Source: Pseudomonas sp. FP2335
GTDB lineage: Bacteria > Pseudomonadota > Gammaproteobacteria > Pseudomonadales > Pseudomonadaceae
Assembly: GCF_030687535.1 (NCBI RefSeq)
Contig: NZ_CP117437.1
Location: 2,191,501-2,255,500, forward strand
DNA length: 64,000 nucleotides
Direction: 5' to 3'
The position numbers and the translations under genes were made by a program. Within the stretch, counting starts at the first letter, position 1. Each line of letters opens with the position of its first letter. A model generated the notes under the pieces. It had not been told where the DNA came from. It did not search any database and saw only the letters and a list, made by a program, of their open reading frames with translations. Positions 17,876 through 28,694 of this stretch are shown here, in pieces.

Positions 17876-18829
17876 CGTGAGCCAATACCCACTCAAATGC
17901 CCACTGACAACCACCGGATATGTCTGCACCAGCATGTTCAACGTGCGCTGTGTATCACTGATGGGAAACGCCCCAGAGATACGCAAATCAGCAATCGCAG
18001 GATCACAACGCACAAAACCACGCCGATAACGCGCCAGTTCGGCAACGAAATCCGCCAGGCGCATCCTGTCAGCCATCAACATGCCCTGGGTCCAGGCCCC
18101 CACATTACGGTCGGTAGCCGCCACCCCACCAAAGGTCTGCGCAGAAAAGTCCATGCGCTGCCCGGCGTTGACGATCAGCGGTGTGCTCTGGTTGTTCTCG
18201 GCCAGCATCACCTTGACCGCGCCTTCGAGCACCGCCAGCTGGGTGAGCGGGCTCAGTTCGCGCACGGTGAAGCGCGTGCCCAGGGCCTGCATGCGGCCCT
18301 GGCGGGTGCTGACCAGGAATGGGCGCGAGGTATCCGCGGCGGTCTGCACCAGCATCTCACCTTCGCGCAAGTGCACCAGACGCTGCTGGCTGTCAAAACG
18401 CACATCGATGGCCGTATCGGTGTTGAGCGTGATACGCGAACCATCGGCCAGCACCAGTTCACGGCGTTCGCCGACGTGGGTGCGGTAGTCGGCGGTCCAT
18501 TGCTGGGATTGCGCAAGTTTCCAACTGCCCCAGCCGACCGGCATCACCGCCAGCAACAACGCGAGCTTGCCCAGCGCCGCGCGGCGTTCCGGGTGGCTTG
18601 GACGATCCAGCGCCGACATCGCCAGGGCCGGCGGCAGCCCGCCGAGCTTGCTTTGCAGCAACTGCGCCCGGGCCCAGGCGCGATCACGTTCGGGGCTGCT
18701 GGTTTTCCAGCGTTCCCACTCGGCGCGTTCGCTGGCGCTGAGGTCGTTTTCGCTCAGGCGCATCAGCCATTCGGCGGCCTCTTCGAGGACATCGGCGGCG
18801 AGCGGTGGCTGTTTGCGCAGGCTGAGCAT
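17861..18829 (-). CDS. FecR-type anti-sigma regulator
   Basis: A 322-residue inner-membrane signal transducer. The N-terminal cytoplasmic DUF4880-like region (EEAAEWLMRLSENDLSASER) is followed by a single membrane helix near residues 88-103 and a periplasmic FecR domain (VLADGSRITLNTDTAIDVRF). It should receive the signal from the STN domain of the receptor and control the sigma factor encoded four bases upstream. The C-terminus runs into a recurrent intergenic element but the frame is intact. Confidence 0.92.
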   Translation of the reverse strand: MLSLRKQPPLAADVLEEAAEWLMRLSENDLSASERAEWERWKTSSPERDRAWARAQLLQSKLGGLPPALAMSALDRPSHPERRAALGKLALLLAVMPVGWGSWKLAQSQQWTADYRTHVGERRELVLADGSRITLNTDTAIDVRFDSQQRLVHLREGEMLVQTAADTSRPFLVSTRQGRMQALGTRFTVRELSPLTQLAVLEGAVKVMLAENNQSTPLIVNAGQRMDFSAQTFGGVAATDRNVGAWTQGMLMADRMRLADFVAELARYRRGFVRCDPAIADLRISGAFPISDTQRTLNMLVQTYPVVVSGHLSGYWLTLSAA

Positions 18830-18833
18830 GGGC

Positions 18834-19349
18834 TTATTCCACCAGCATCAGGCACTGCACAAACGCCTGTTTCATGTAGCGTTTGACGGTGATCAGCGAC
18901 ACGCCCAGTTGCTCGGCAATCGCGTCGTACTTGAGGCCGCTGAGCTGCGACAGCAGGAACGCGCGCTTGACCAGTGGCGGCAGCGCGTCGAGCATCGCGT
19001 CGATTTCGTGCAGGGTTTCCAGCACCATGAAGTGGGTTTCCGCCGACGGTGCTTGCTGTAGCGGCGCGCTGGCGAGGGCTTCCAGATAAGCCCGTTCCAA
19101 CGCCTTGCGCTGATACCAATTGACCAGGATGCCCCTGGCCACGCAGGTCAGGTAGGCACGTGGCTGGTCGATCACCGTGACCTGGGAGGCGAGGATCCGG
19201 GTGAAGGTGTCCTGGGCCAGGTCGGCCGCATCCATGGCGTTGCCGAGTTTGCGTTTGAGCGTGGCGTACAGCCAGCCGTGATGCCCGCTGTACAGCGCCT
19301 CGATTGCGCGCAGGTGGTGGTTGTGATCGGCGTCGAGGATTTCGCTCAT
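18834..19349 (-). CDS. FecI-type extracytoplasmic-function sigma factor
   Basis: A protein of about 171 residues with region 2 (YATLKRKLGNAMDAADLAQD, then TFTRIL) and region 4 (FLLSQLSGLKYDAIAEQLGV with a helix-turn-helix). This is the iron-starvation ECF class. It is the first gene of the cluster and should direct transcription of the receptor operon. The ATG at 19349 is preferred to one three codons earlier because GGATG lies at suitable spacing and a Fur-like box stands just upstream. Confidence 0.92.
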   Translation of the reverse strand: MSEILDADHNHHLRAIEALYSGHHGWLYATLKRKLGNAMDAADLAQDTFTRILASQVTVIDQPRAYLTCVARGILVNWYQRKALERAYLEALASAPLQQAPSAETHFMVLETLHEIDAMLDALPPLVKRAFLLSQLSGLKYDAIAEQLGVSLITVKRYMKQAFVQCLMLVE

Positions 19350-19365
19350 GGCGCACATCCGTGCA

Positions 19366-19384
19366 ATTGAGAAGTATTCCCAAT
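19366..19384. promoter_or_regulatory. Fur box upstream of the ECF sigma gene
   Basis: ATTGAGAAGTATTCCCAAT is a near-perfect inverted repeat (ATTGAGAA against TTCCCAAT) of the Fur-box type. It lies 17-35 bases upstream of the sigma start and just past the stop of the MFS gene. Iron limitation should therefore release sigma expression first. Confidence 0.65.
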
Positions 19385-19385
19385 G

Positions 19386-20558
19386 CTAAGGGACAACCCG
19401 GCGTGAACGCAACGCGAGAATCGCAAGCAGTGCCAGCCCATACGCCGCGCAGACGAACAGGTAGGTATACGCCAGGCCATACACCTGGCTGAGCAGGCCA
19501 CCGATGGCGATACCGGCAATCGAGGCGAATTGCGCAGTGCCCTGGGCGATCCCCAGCACGTGGCCCTGGCTTGAGCTGTCGGCGCTCTTTGAAATCAACG
19601 CCATCAGCACCGGCGTGGTCGCCCCGAGCAACACGCCCCACAGCAGGTAACCGAGGGCGAACACCAGCGGGTTGCGGGTGATGCCGGCGATGCCGGTGAG
19701 CGCTATGCACGCGAGTACCACCCAGGCAATGCGCCGCAGGGAATCGCCTTGGTCACGCCCTTCGAAATGCCGCGCCCATGTCGTTGCGCTCAGGATGAAA
19801 CCCAATGCCAGCAGGCCGTAGCACAGGCCGACCCAGGCGTTGCTGACGTTGAATGTGCTGCTCACATACAGCGCGAACGAGGTCTGCGGCAGCATCCGCG
19901 CCAGCAGCAGAATGCCCATCACCACCAGCAGCGGCAGCAGCGCCGAACCGCGCCATACCACGGCGCTCGACGCGCTCACGGGTTTCTTCTGCGGCGGCAC
20001 GTCCGGCAGGCTCAGCGCCGCAACCAGCGTGCACACCGCGCAGAGTGCCGAGGCGCTGAGGTTGATCCAGAAAAACGTCGCGTGATCGAGGATCAAGCCG
20101 CCGACCACCGCACCGAGCAGCGAGCCGACGTTGGTGGAGATCTGCAACAGCGCAAACAACCGCGCGCGCCGGGCCGGCGCCTCGATACTTACGCCATACG
20201 CCTGGGCCGGGGCGATATACCCGGCACACGCGCCCTGCACAAAGCGCAACAGCAGGATCGCCCAGATGTCGCTGATCAAGGCCAGCGCCAGTTGGGTCAG
20301 GGTCAGGCCGATCAGGGCGCGGATCATCATCAGCTTGTGGCCATGACGATCACCGACGCGTCCCCAGAACGCGCTGGTCAGCAGGATGCCGAGCATCGGC
20401 CCGACGTACACGGCGATGCTGGCGAAGCTGAACAACGCATCGGAGTCGGTCAGCCCACGCAAGTGCACTGGCCAGAACGGGCCGCTCATTTCCATCGCGC
20501 CCATCGACACGAGCTGGATCGCGAACAGCAGGGAAATCAGGATGCGGGTCGGTGGCAT
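19386..20558 (-). CDS. MFS transporter of the siderophore locus
   Basis: A 390-residue transporter with about twelve helices and the MFS loop motif GRVGDRHGHK between helices 2 and 3. It sits between the Fur-controlled sigma gene and a divergent siderophore receptor, so siderophore export or inner-membrane recycling is the likely role. Other efflux roles cannot be excluded. No siderophore biosynthesis genes are in the window, so the cell may be using a foreign siderophore or making it elsewhere. Confidence 0.82.
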   Translation of the reverse strand: MPPTRILISLLFAIQLVSMGAMEMSGPFWPVHLRGLTDSDALFSFASIAVYVGPMLGILLTSAFWGRVGDRHGHKLMMIRALIGLTLTQLALALISDIWAILLLRFVQGACAGYIAPAQAYGVSIEAPARRARLFALLQISTNVGSLLGAVVGGLILDHATFFWINLSASALCAVCTLVAALSLPDVPPQKKPVSASSAVVWRGSALLPLLVVMGILLLARMLPQTSFALYVSSTFNVSNAWVGLCYGLLALGFILSATTWARHFEGRDQGDSLRRIAWVVLACIALTGIAGITRNPLVFALGYLLWGVLLGATTPVLMALISKSADSSSQGHVLGIAQGTAQFASIAGIAIGGLLSQVYGLAYTYLFVCAAYGLALLAILALRSRRVVP

Positions 20559-20621
20559 GGATCAATCTCGTTGTAAAAAAAACGGCGGGGGGCTGATACT
20601 TTTTCGTCGGTTGGCTGGCAT

Positions 20622-20642
20622 CAGGAGTAATTCTCATCTTCT
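20622..20642. promoter_or_regulatory. Candidate Fur box between MFS and receptor genes
   Basis: The reverse strand reads GATGAGAATTACTCC, close to one and a half Fur half-sites. It lies 24-44 bases upstream of the receptor ATG at 20666, in the only space available for divergent promoters. Weaker than the box at 19366-19384. Confidence 0.4.
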
Positions 20643-20665
20643 CTCGATGCAAGGACCCCACCGTC

Positions 20666-22831
20666 ATGCCCGTTGCCAGCCGGTTAACATTCGCCATTCG
20701 TACCGCCCTGTTGTTGGCCGCCGCCAGCAGCAACGCCTGGGCCGCCACCGCCGAGCCGAGCGACGACAGCGCGCAGAGCCTGACCCTTGACGCGACGAAC
20801 GTCAACGCCGTGTACAACGGCCCCAGCGCCTTGCCCGAGGTGCTCGCCGGCGGCCAGGTGGCGCGGGGCGCGCGCCTGGGCATGCTGGGCAACAAGGACG
20901 TGATGGACGCCCCGTTCAGCGTCACCAGCTACACCGCCAAGACCCTTGCCGACCTGCAAACCGTGACCGTCGCCGACGCACTGGAGCGCGACCCTTCGGT
21001 GCGTTCCACCGGGCAGAACGGCGGCATCGTCGACTCGTTTTTCATCCGTGGTTTCGCGATTGGCGAGGGCAACCTCGGCGAGCTGGCCTATGACGGCGTC
21101 TACGGCGTAGCGCCCAACTACCGCGCATTTACCGAGTACGCCGAGCGCATCGAAGTGCTCAAGGGGCCGGGGGCGCTGGTGTACGGCATCTCGCCCAACA
21201 GCGGCGTCGGCGGGGTGATCAATATCGTGCCCAAACGTCCGCTGGACGAGGACCTGACGCGCTTTACCGGCAGCTATGCGTCGGACAGCCAGGTTGGCGG
21301 CCACCTCGACCTGAGCCGCCGTTTCGGCGCTGAAAACCAGTTTGGCGTGCGCTTCAACGGCAGCCTGCAAGGCGGCGACACGGCCGTGGACAACCAGCAT
21401 CGCGACGTGGGCATCGGCGCGATTGCCTTGGATTATCGCGGCGAGCGCCTGCGCCTGAACCTCGACTACCTGAGCCAGAAGGAAAGCTGGGAGGGCGCCT
21501 CGCGTCCGTTCACCATTCAACCGGGCGTGCAGGTGCCGTCCGCGCCGAATGGCCGCACCAGCCTGCCGCAGAAGTGGGGCTGGTCGGACACCAAGGAGCA
21601 ATCGTTGCTGTTCGGCGGCGAATATGACCTGAACGACAACCTGACGGTGTTCGCCCACGCCGGTGGCGGGCGTTCGGATGTGAAGCGCCTGTCCGACCAG
21701 GTGCCGCGCATCCTCAATGACGCCGGTGACACCAAAAACACGCCGGGCTATTACAAATTCAACGTCGACCGTTCGACGGCCGACATCGGCCTGCGCAGCC
21801 TCTTTGCCACCGGCCCGGTGACGCATACCACCACACTGATGGCGAGCCGTTATAGGGATGAGCTGTCGCGGGGCATCATCAACGGCAAGGACATTTACTC
21901 CAACATCTATCACCCGGTGGACACGCCCCAGCAGTACATCAACACGCCGAAGGTGCTGCGCATTTCCGAAACCGAGCTGTCCGGCGTGGCGTTGACCGAC
22001 ACCCTGGGCCTGTTCGAAGACCGCCTCCAACTGACCCTGGGCATGCGTCACCAAGCCATCGAATCGCGCAACTACAACAGCACCGGCGGGGTCAGTGCGC
22101 GGTATGACGCCAGCGCCAATACGCCGCTGCTGGGCGTGGTGGTCAAGCCCTGGGATGACGTGTCGCTCTACTACAACTACGTCGAAGGCCTGAGCAAAGG
22201 CGATGCCGCACCCGGTACGGCGAGCAATGCCGGCGAGACCTTTGCGCCCTACGAGTCCAAGCAACACGAACTGGGCGTGAAGTATGAACACGGCCGCTTC
22301 ATGACCAGCGTGGCGTTGTTCCAGATTGAAAAGCCCAGCGGCGAAGTCGGTGCCGGCAATGTGTTTTCGGTACAGGCCGAGCAGCGCAACCGTGGTGTCG
22401 AGCTGAGCCTGTATGGCGAAGTGGCGCCCGGCACGCGCCTGATGGGCGGTGTGACCTTTCTCGATGGCGAGCTGACCCAATCCGCCACCGCCGCCAACCG
22501 TGGCAACAAACCCGTGGGCGTGCCGGACATCCAGGCCAACCTCTGGGCCGAGTGGGACACGCCGGGGCTGGAAGGTTTCACCCTTACCGGCGGCGCGATC
22601 TATACCGACCGCCAGTACGTCGACCAGGCCAATACCCAGCAGTTGGATGCGTGGACGCGCATCGACATGGGCGCGCGCTACGCGACCAAGATCGAAGGGC
22701 GGCCTACCACCTTCCGCGCCACGGTGCAGAACGTGTTTGATCGTGAATACTGGTCGGGGGTGGCGTCGTACGGCGCTTTCTCGCCGGGTTATCCGCGCAC
22801 GTTGCAGCTGTCGGCCAGCGTGGATTTTTGA
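20666..22831 (+). CDS. TonB-dependent siderophore receptor without STN domain
   Basis: A 721-residue outer-membrane receptor. A signal peptide ending near ANAWA is followed directly by a plug domain (SVTSYTAKTLADLQTVTVAD), with no STN module, then a barrel ending SVDF. AAGGA lies ten bases before the ATG at 20666. Large stretches are the same as in the receptor at 15130-17484, for example VDSFFIRGF and IGEGNLGELA. The two are recent paralogues or share a ligand; this one should transport but not signal. Confidence 0.93.
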   Translation: MPVASRLTFAIRTALLLAAASSNAWAATAEPSDDSAQSLTLDATNVNAVYNGPSALPEVLAGGQVARGARLGMLGNKDVMDAPFSVTSYTAKTLADLQTVTVADALERDPSVRSTGQNGGIVDSFFIRGFAIGEGNLGELAYDGVYGVAPNYRAFTEYAERIEVLKGPGALVYGISPNSGVGGVINIVPKRPLDEDLTRFTGSYASDSQVGGHLDLSRRFGAENQFGVRFNGSLQGGDTAVDNQHRDVGIGAIALDYRGERLRLNLDYLSQKESWEGASRPFTIQPGVQVPSAPNGRTSLPQKWGWSDTKEQSLLFGGEYDLNDNLTVFAHAGGGRSDVKRLSDQVPRILNDAGDTKNTPGYYKFNVDRSTADIGLRSLFATGPVTHTTTLMASRYRDELSRGIINGKDIYSNIYHPVDTPQQYINTPKVLRISETELSGVALTDTLGLFEDRLQLTLGMRHQAIESRNYNSTGGVSARYDASANTPLLGVVVKPWDDVSLYYNYVEGLSKGDAAPGTASNAGETFAPYESKQHELGVKYEHGRFMTSVALFQIEKPSGEVGAGNVFSVQAEQRNRGVELSLYGEVAPGTRLMGGVTFLDGELTQSATAANRGNKPVGVPDIQANLWAEWDTPGLEGFTLTGGAIYTDRQYVDQANTQQLDAWTRIDMGARYATKIEGRPTTFRATVQNVFDREYWSGVASYGAFSPGYPRTLQLSASVDF

Positions 22832-22942
22832 GGCCAGCGTCAACCACGAATGTCGATATCAGGCACATTCGTGCCGCCCTCAGGCTATTTTCGCGCAAGC
22901 CGGCCCGCGTAAGGTGACTCATCATTAAGAGATGATGATCGC

Positions 22943-22958
22943 CTGACTGATCAGTCAG
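22943..22958. promoter_or_regulatory. Perfect 16-bp palindrome upstream of the permease
   Basis: CTGACTGATCAGTCAG is a perfect palindrome 37 bases before the permease ATG. Its form is like operators of TetR-family repressors. No TetR gene is in the window, so the regulator, if any, is encoded elsewhere. Confidence 0.5.
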
Positions 22959-22995
22959 TACGCCTCAACGTCGATCACCGAGAATAAAAACAACG

Positions 22996-24405
22996 ATGAA
23001 TAGCCTGAGTTCCAAGGATTTGAACGGTCAATTGGCGCAAGGCTTCAAGCCGCGCCATGTCACCATGTTGTCTATCGCAGGGATTATCGGCGCAGGGCTG
23101 TTTGTCGGCTCCGGGCACGCGATTGCAGCGGCGGGCCCGGCCGTGATGCTGGCCTATCTGTTTTCCGGGTTGCTGGTGGTGCTGGTCATGCGCATGCTTG
23201 GCGAGATGGCGGTGGCCAACCCAGACACCGGTTCGTTCTCGACCTATGCGGACCAGGCCATCGGGCGCTGGGCCGGCTTCACCATCGGCTGGCTGTACTG
23301 GTGGTTCTGGGTGCTGGTGATCCCCATCGAAGCCCTGGCCGCCGGGCATATCCTCAACCAATGGTTCCCGCAGATCGACGCTTGGCTCTTTGCCTTGCTG
23401 TCGATCTTTTTGTTGGTGGTCACCAATCTGTTCAGCGTGTCCAAGTACGGCGAATTCGAGTTCTGGTTCGCCATGGCCAAGGTGGTGGCGATCATCGGCT
23501 TTATTGGCCTGGGTTTTGCCGTGCTGATGGGCTGGATCCCCGAGCGCGAGGCCAGCGGGCTCGGCCGCTTGATGGAGGAACACGGTGGGTTCGCGCCGAA
23601 TGGACTGTCGGCGGTGGTCGGCGCGTTCATTACCATCATGTTCAGCTTCATCGGCACCGAAGCGGTGACCATCGCGGCCGCGGAGTCCAGCAACCCGGCG
23701 CAGAACATCGCCCGCGCGACCCGTTCGGTGATGTGGCGTATCGGTGTGTTCTATGTGTTATCGATTTTTGTGGTGATCTCCGTGGTGCCCTGGGATGACC
23801 CGTTGCTGGCGTCGGTCGGCTCCTACCAGCGCGCACTGGAACTGATGAACATTCCCCACGCCAAGCTGCTGGTGGATGTGGTGGTACTGATCGCCGTGGC
23901 CAGTTGCATGAACTCATCGATCTACATTGCGTCGCGCATGCTGTTTTCCCTGGGCAAGCGCGGCGATGCTCCCGCGCTGATGAAAAAGACCTCGGCGGCC
24001 AGCGTGCCCCGGGCCGCGGTGCTGGCCAGTACTGTGCTGGGCGCGGGGGTGACGCTGCTCAGCTATTTCATGCCGGCCGGGTTGTTCCAGTTTTTGCTGG
24101 CGAGTTCGGGCGCCATTGCCTTGCTGGTGTACTTGGTGATCGCGATTTCGCAACTGCGCATGCGCAAGATCCTGCAGCGGCGTAACGTGCCGCTGACGTT
24201 CAAGATGTGGCTGTTTCCCTGGCTGACGTGGCTGGTGATTGCGTTCATTTGCGGCGCGTTGACGGTGATGCTGGTGACGCCGGAGCACCGCTTCGAGGTG
24301 TCGTCGACCCTGGGCCTGGCGTTGTTGATTTCATTCATCGGCCTGATCACCGCACGACATCCCGGACCCGCGCAATTGCCCGTAGCCGCAGCCACCCAAC
24401 CATGA
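22996..24405 (+). CDS. APC-family amino acid permease (GABA permease-like)
   Basis: A 469-residue inner-membrane symporter with about twelve helices. The first helix carries the signature SIAGIIGAGLFVGSG and the later FSFIGTEAVTIAAAES matches GabP/proline-type permeases. The stop overlaps the start of the GlxA-type regulator (ATGA), and the hydroxylase genes follow, so its substrate may be an aromatic amine or amino acid feeding 4-hydroxyphenylacetate. GABA itself remains possible on similarity alone. Confidence 0.87.
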   Translation: MNSLSSKDLNGQLAQGFKPRHVTMLSIAGIIGAGLFVGSGHAIAAAGPAVMLAYLFSGLLVVLVMRMLGEMAVANPDTGSFSTYADQAIGRWAGFTIGWLYWWFWVLVIPIEALAAGHILNQWFPQIDAWLFALLSIFLLVVTNLFSVSKYGEFEFWFAMAKVVAIIGFIGLGFAVLMGWIPEREASGLGRLMEEHGGFAPNGLSAVVGAFITIMFSFIGTEAVTIAAAESSNPAQNIARATRSVMWRIGVFYVLSIFVVISVVPWDDPLLASVGSYQRALELMNIPHAKLLVDVVVLIAVASCMNSSIYIASRMLFSLGKRGDAPALMKKTSAASVPRAAVLASTVLGAGVTLLSYFMPAGLFQFLLASSGAIALLVYLVIAISQLRMRKILQRRNVPLTFKMWLFPWLTWLVIAFICGALTVMLVTPEHRFEVSSTLGLALLISFIGLITARHPGPAQLPVAAATQP

Positions 24406-25475
24406 CCACCCGGGCGGTCAACAGCATTGTGTTCTTGCTGCTGGACCAGTTCACGCTGATCTCGCTGGCGTCCGCCCTGGAACCGTTGCGCATGGCCAAC
24501 CAATTGGCGGGCCAGGAGCTGTATCGCTGGCACACCGCGAGCCTCGACGGCCACCCGGTCTGGGCCAGCGACGGCGTGCCCGTCACCCCGGACGGCTCGA
24601 TTGTCAGCGTGCCGTCCGCAGACAGCGTGATCGTATGCGGCGGCATTGGTATCCAAGGCACCGTGACCGGCGAACTGCTCAAATGGCTGCGCGGCCAGGC
24701 ACGCTATTCCAAGCGCCTGGGCGGCATCTGCACCGGCAGTTGGGTGCTGGCGCGGGCCGGCTTGCTCGATGGGCACGAATGCAGCGTGCACTGGGAATGG
24801 TTGGCGGCCATGCAGGAAGCGTTTCCACGGGTGAGCGTCAGTTCCAGCCTGTTCACCCTCGACCGTGAGCGTCTCACCAGCTCGGGGGGGACGGCGCCCC
24901 TGGACATGATGTTGCACCTGATCGGCCGCGATCACGGGCATGAGTTGTCGGCGGCGATTTCGGACATGTTCGTGTACGAACGCATCCGCAACGAGCAGGA
25001 CCACCAGCGCGTGCCACTCAAGCACATGCTCGGCACCCAGCAACCGAAGTTGCAGGAAATTGTCGCGCTGATGGAAGCCAACCTCGAAGAGCCGATCAAC
25101 CTCGATGAGCTGGCCGCTTACGTCGCGCTGTCGCGTCGCCAGCTTGAGCGGATGTTCCAGAAGTACCTGCATTGTTCGCCGTCGCGCTATTACCTGCGGC
25201 TGCGGCTGATCCGTGCGCGGCAGTTGCTCAAGCAGACGCCCATTTCCATTGTCGAGTTGGCGGTGCTCTGTGGCTTTGTGTCCACGCCGCACTTCTCCAA
25301 ATGCTACCGCGAGTACTTTGGCGTGCCGCCCAGTGATGAGCGCTCGGTCACCGACGGTGAGCGCTCGCAGGTGTTGAAACCGATGATTCAACTGCGCCCC
25401 GCACCGGCACCGATGAATGTGTTGGAGCAGGCGCGAGGGGAGTCGACGTTTGCCAGTGTCAAAAATCTGAAGTGA
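24402..25475 (+). CDS. GlxA-family transcriptional regulator (DJ-1/PfpI-like + AraC)
   Basis: A 357-residue regulator. Residues about 5-190 form a class I glutamine amidotransferase-like sensing domain, with GGICTGSWVLARAGLLDG around the nucleophile-elbow position. The C-terminus (about 225-325) is an AraC double helix-turn-helix, with LDELAAYVALSRRQLERMF and SKCYREYFGVPPSD. The ATG at 24402 overlaps the permease stop. It resembles GbdR/ArgR-class activators of amine and amino-acid catabolism and probably controls the flanking permease and hydroxylase genes. Confidence 0.88.
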   Translation: MTTRAVNSIVFLLLDQFTLISLASALEPLRMANQLAGQELYRWHTASLDGHPVWASDGVPVTPDGSIVSVPSADSVIVCGGIGIQGTVTGELLKWLRGQARYSKRLGGICTGSWVLARAGLLDGHECSVHWEWLAAMQEAFPRVSVSSSLFTLDRERLTSSGGTAPLDMMLHLIGRDHGHELSAAISDMFVYERIRNEQDHQRVPLKHMLGTQQPKLQEIVALMEANLEEPINLDELAAYVALSRRQLERMFQKYLHCSPSRYYLRLRLIRARQLLKQTPISIVELAVLCGFVSTPHFSKCYREYFGVPPSDERSVTDGERSQVLKPMIQLRPAPAPMNVLEQARGESTFASVKNLK

Positions 25476-25593
25476 CGCCGATGTTGGCGTAGCGGGCCTA
25501 TGAAAAGTGCAACAGTCCCCGCGAAACGTCCATTTCGCCCCACGCCCGCGCTCGCAATACTGGCCACCAACTCCAATAAAAACAGGTGTCCCG

Positions 25594-27332
<1,739 letters not shown>

Positions 27333-27339
27333 TCGACAC

Positions 27340-27850
27340 AAATGCTGACTGACCCACCACTATCGCAGGCAAGCCAGCTCCCACACTTGGATGTGCACCA
27401 AACCCCTGTGGGAGCGGGCTTGCCCGCGAAGGCGGCGTGTCAGTCGACACAAATGCTGGCTGACCCACCGCTATCGCAGGCAAGCCAGCCCCCACAGTTG
27501 GATGTGCACCATACCCCTGTGGGAGCGGGCTTGCCCGCGAAGGCGGCGTGTCAGCCGACACAAATACTGGCTGACCCACCGCTATCGCAGGCAAGCCAGC
27601 TCCCACAGTTGGATGTGCACCATACCCCTGTGGGAGCGGGCTTGCCCGCGAAGGCGGCGTGTCAGTCGATACAAATGCTGGCTGACCCACCGCTATCGCA
27701 GGCAAGCCAGCCCCCACAGTTGGATGTGCGCCAAACCCCTGTGGGAGCGGGCTTGCCCGCGAAGGCGGCGTGTCAGTCGATACAAATGCTGGCTGACCCA
27801 CCGCTATCGCAGGCAAGCCAGCCCCCACAGTTGGATGTGCGCCAAACTCG
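27340..27850. repeat. Tandem array of REPINs, 111 bp period, about 4.5 copies
   Basis: TATCGCAGGCAAGCCAGC recurs at 27361, 27472, 27583, 27694 and 27805, exactly 111 bases apart. The inverted partner GTGGGAGCGGGCTTGCCCGC lies between successive copies. Each unit also keeps GGCGGCGTGTCAG and CAAATGCTGGCTGACCCACC. The array fills the whole gap between the flavin reductase and hpaI, which are convergent. Long open frames across it on both strands are products of the repeat. Confidence 0.92.
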
Positions 27851-27886
27851 GCAAACGAGGACACCGCCGATCCCTGTGTTCTGGGA

Positions 27887-28684
27887 TCAGTACACCCCAC
27901 CTGCTGCGGGTCCAGGGGGGGCAATCTGCTTGAAGCGACCCGCTAGGGTTTGCAGCCCGCGCATCAATACGGTGGTATCCACGCCGACGGCGACAAAAGT
28001 AGCGCCCAATTCCAGGTAGCGGCGCGCCAGTTTTTCATCGGCACTCAGAATGCCAACCGCCTTGCCTGCTTTGCACACCCGCGCAATCGCCTCTTCGATC
28101 GCCGCTTGTACGTCCGGGTGGCCAGGGTTGCCCCGATGGCCCATGGCTGCCGACAAGTCCGCTGGACCGATGAACACGCCGTCTACGCCGTCGACCGCGG
28201 CGATGGCATCGAGGTTGGCCAGGCCCTTGGTGTTTTCGATCTGCACCAGCAGGCACATTTCTGCGTCGGCCTTGTCCAGGTAATCCGGCACGCTGTTCCA
28301 GCGCGACGCCCGCGCCAACGCGCTGCCGACGCCCCGAATGCCCTGGGGCGGGTAGGTGATGGCGCGCACCAGCTCGCGCGCCTGGGCGGCGCTTTCAACC
28401 ATCGGCACCAGCAGGGTCTGCACACCAATATCCAGCACTTGTTTGATCAACGCCGTGTCGCCCTGCACCGGGCGGATGATCGGCTGCGAGGGGTAGGGCG
28501 CAATTGCCTGCAACTGGCCGAGCAGGCTGCGCAGGTCGTTGGGCGCGTGTTCGCCGTCGATCAGCAGCCAGTCGAACCCGGCGTTGGCGGCCAGTTCCGC
28601 GCAGTACGCATCCGCCAGGCCCAGCCACAGGCCGATCTGCGGTTCACCCGCCTTGAGGCGGGCCTTGAACGTGTTTTTCAGCAT
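27887..28684 (-). CDS. hpaI: 4-hydroxy-2-oxoheptanedioate aldolase
   Basis: A 265-residue class II aldolase that splits 4-hydroxy-2-oxoheptanedioate to pyruvate and succinate semialdehyde, the last step of homoprotocatechuate meta-cleavage. Family residues are visible: the catalytic His in [11 protein letters not shown], the Arg in IIRPVQGD, and metal-binding Glu and Asp in VQIENTKG and FIGPADLS. The ATG at 28684 lies 11 bases after hpaH; the longer frame has no family sequence. The C-terminus [11 protein letters not shown] runs slightly beyond the usual end. Confidence 0.93.
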   Translation of the reverse strand: MLKNTFKARLKAGEPQIGLWLGLADAYCAELAANAGFDWLLIDGEHAPNDLRSLLGQLQAIAPYPSQPIIRPVQGDTALIKQVLDIGVQTLLVPMVESAAQARELVRAITYPPQGIRGVGSALARASRWNSVPDYLDKADAEMCLLVQIENTKGLANLDAIAAVDGVDGVFIGPADLSAAMGHRGNPGHPDVQAAIEEAIARVCKAGKAVGILSADEKLARRYLELGATFVAVGVDTTVLMRGLQTLAGRFKQIAPPGPAAGGVY

Positions 28685-28694
28685 CACTACACCC

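Noticed and set aside
20684..22843. A 719-codon frame opposite the second TonB receptor
   Set aside because: Shadow frame; the plus strand has a signal peptide, plug and barrel.
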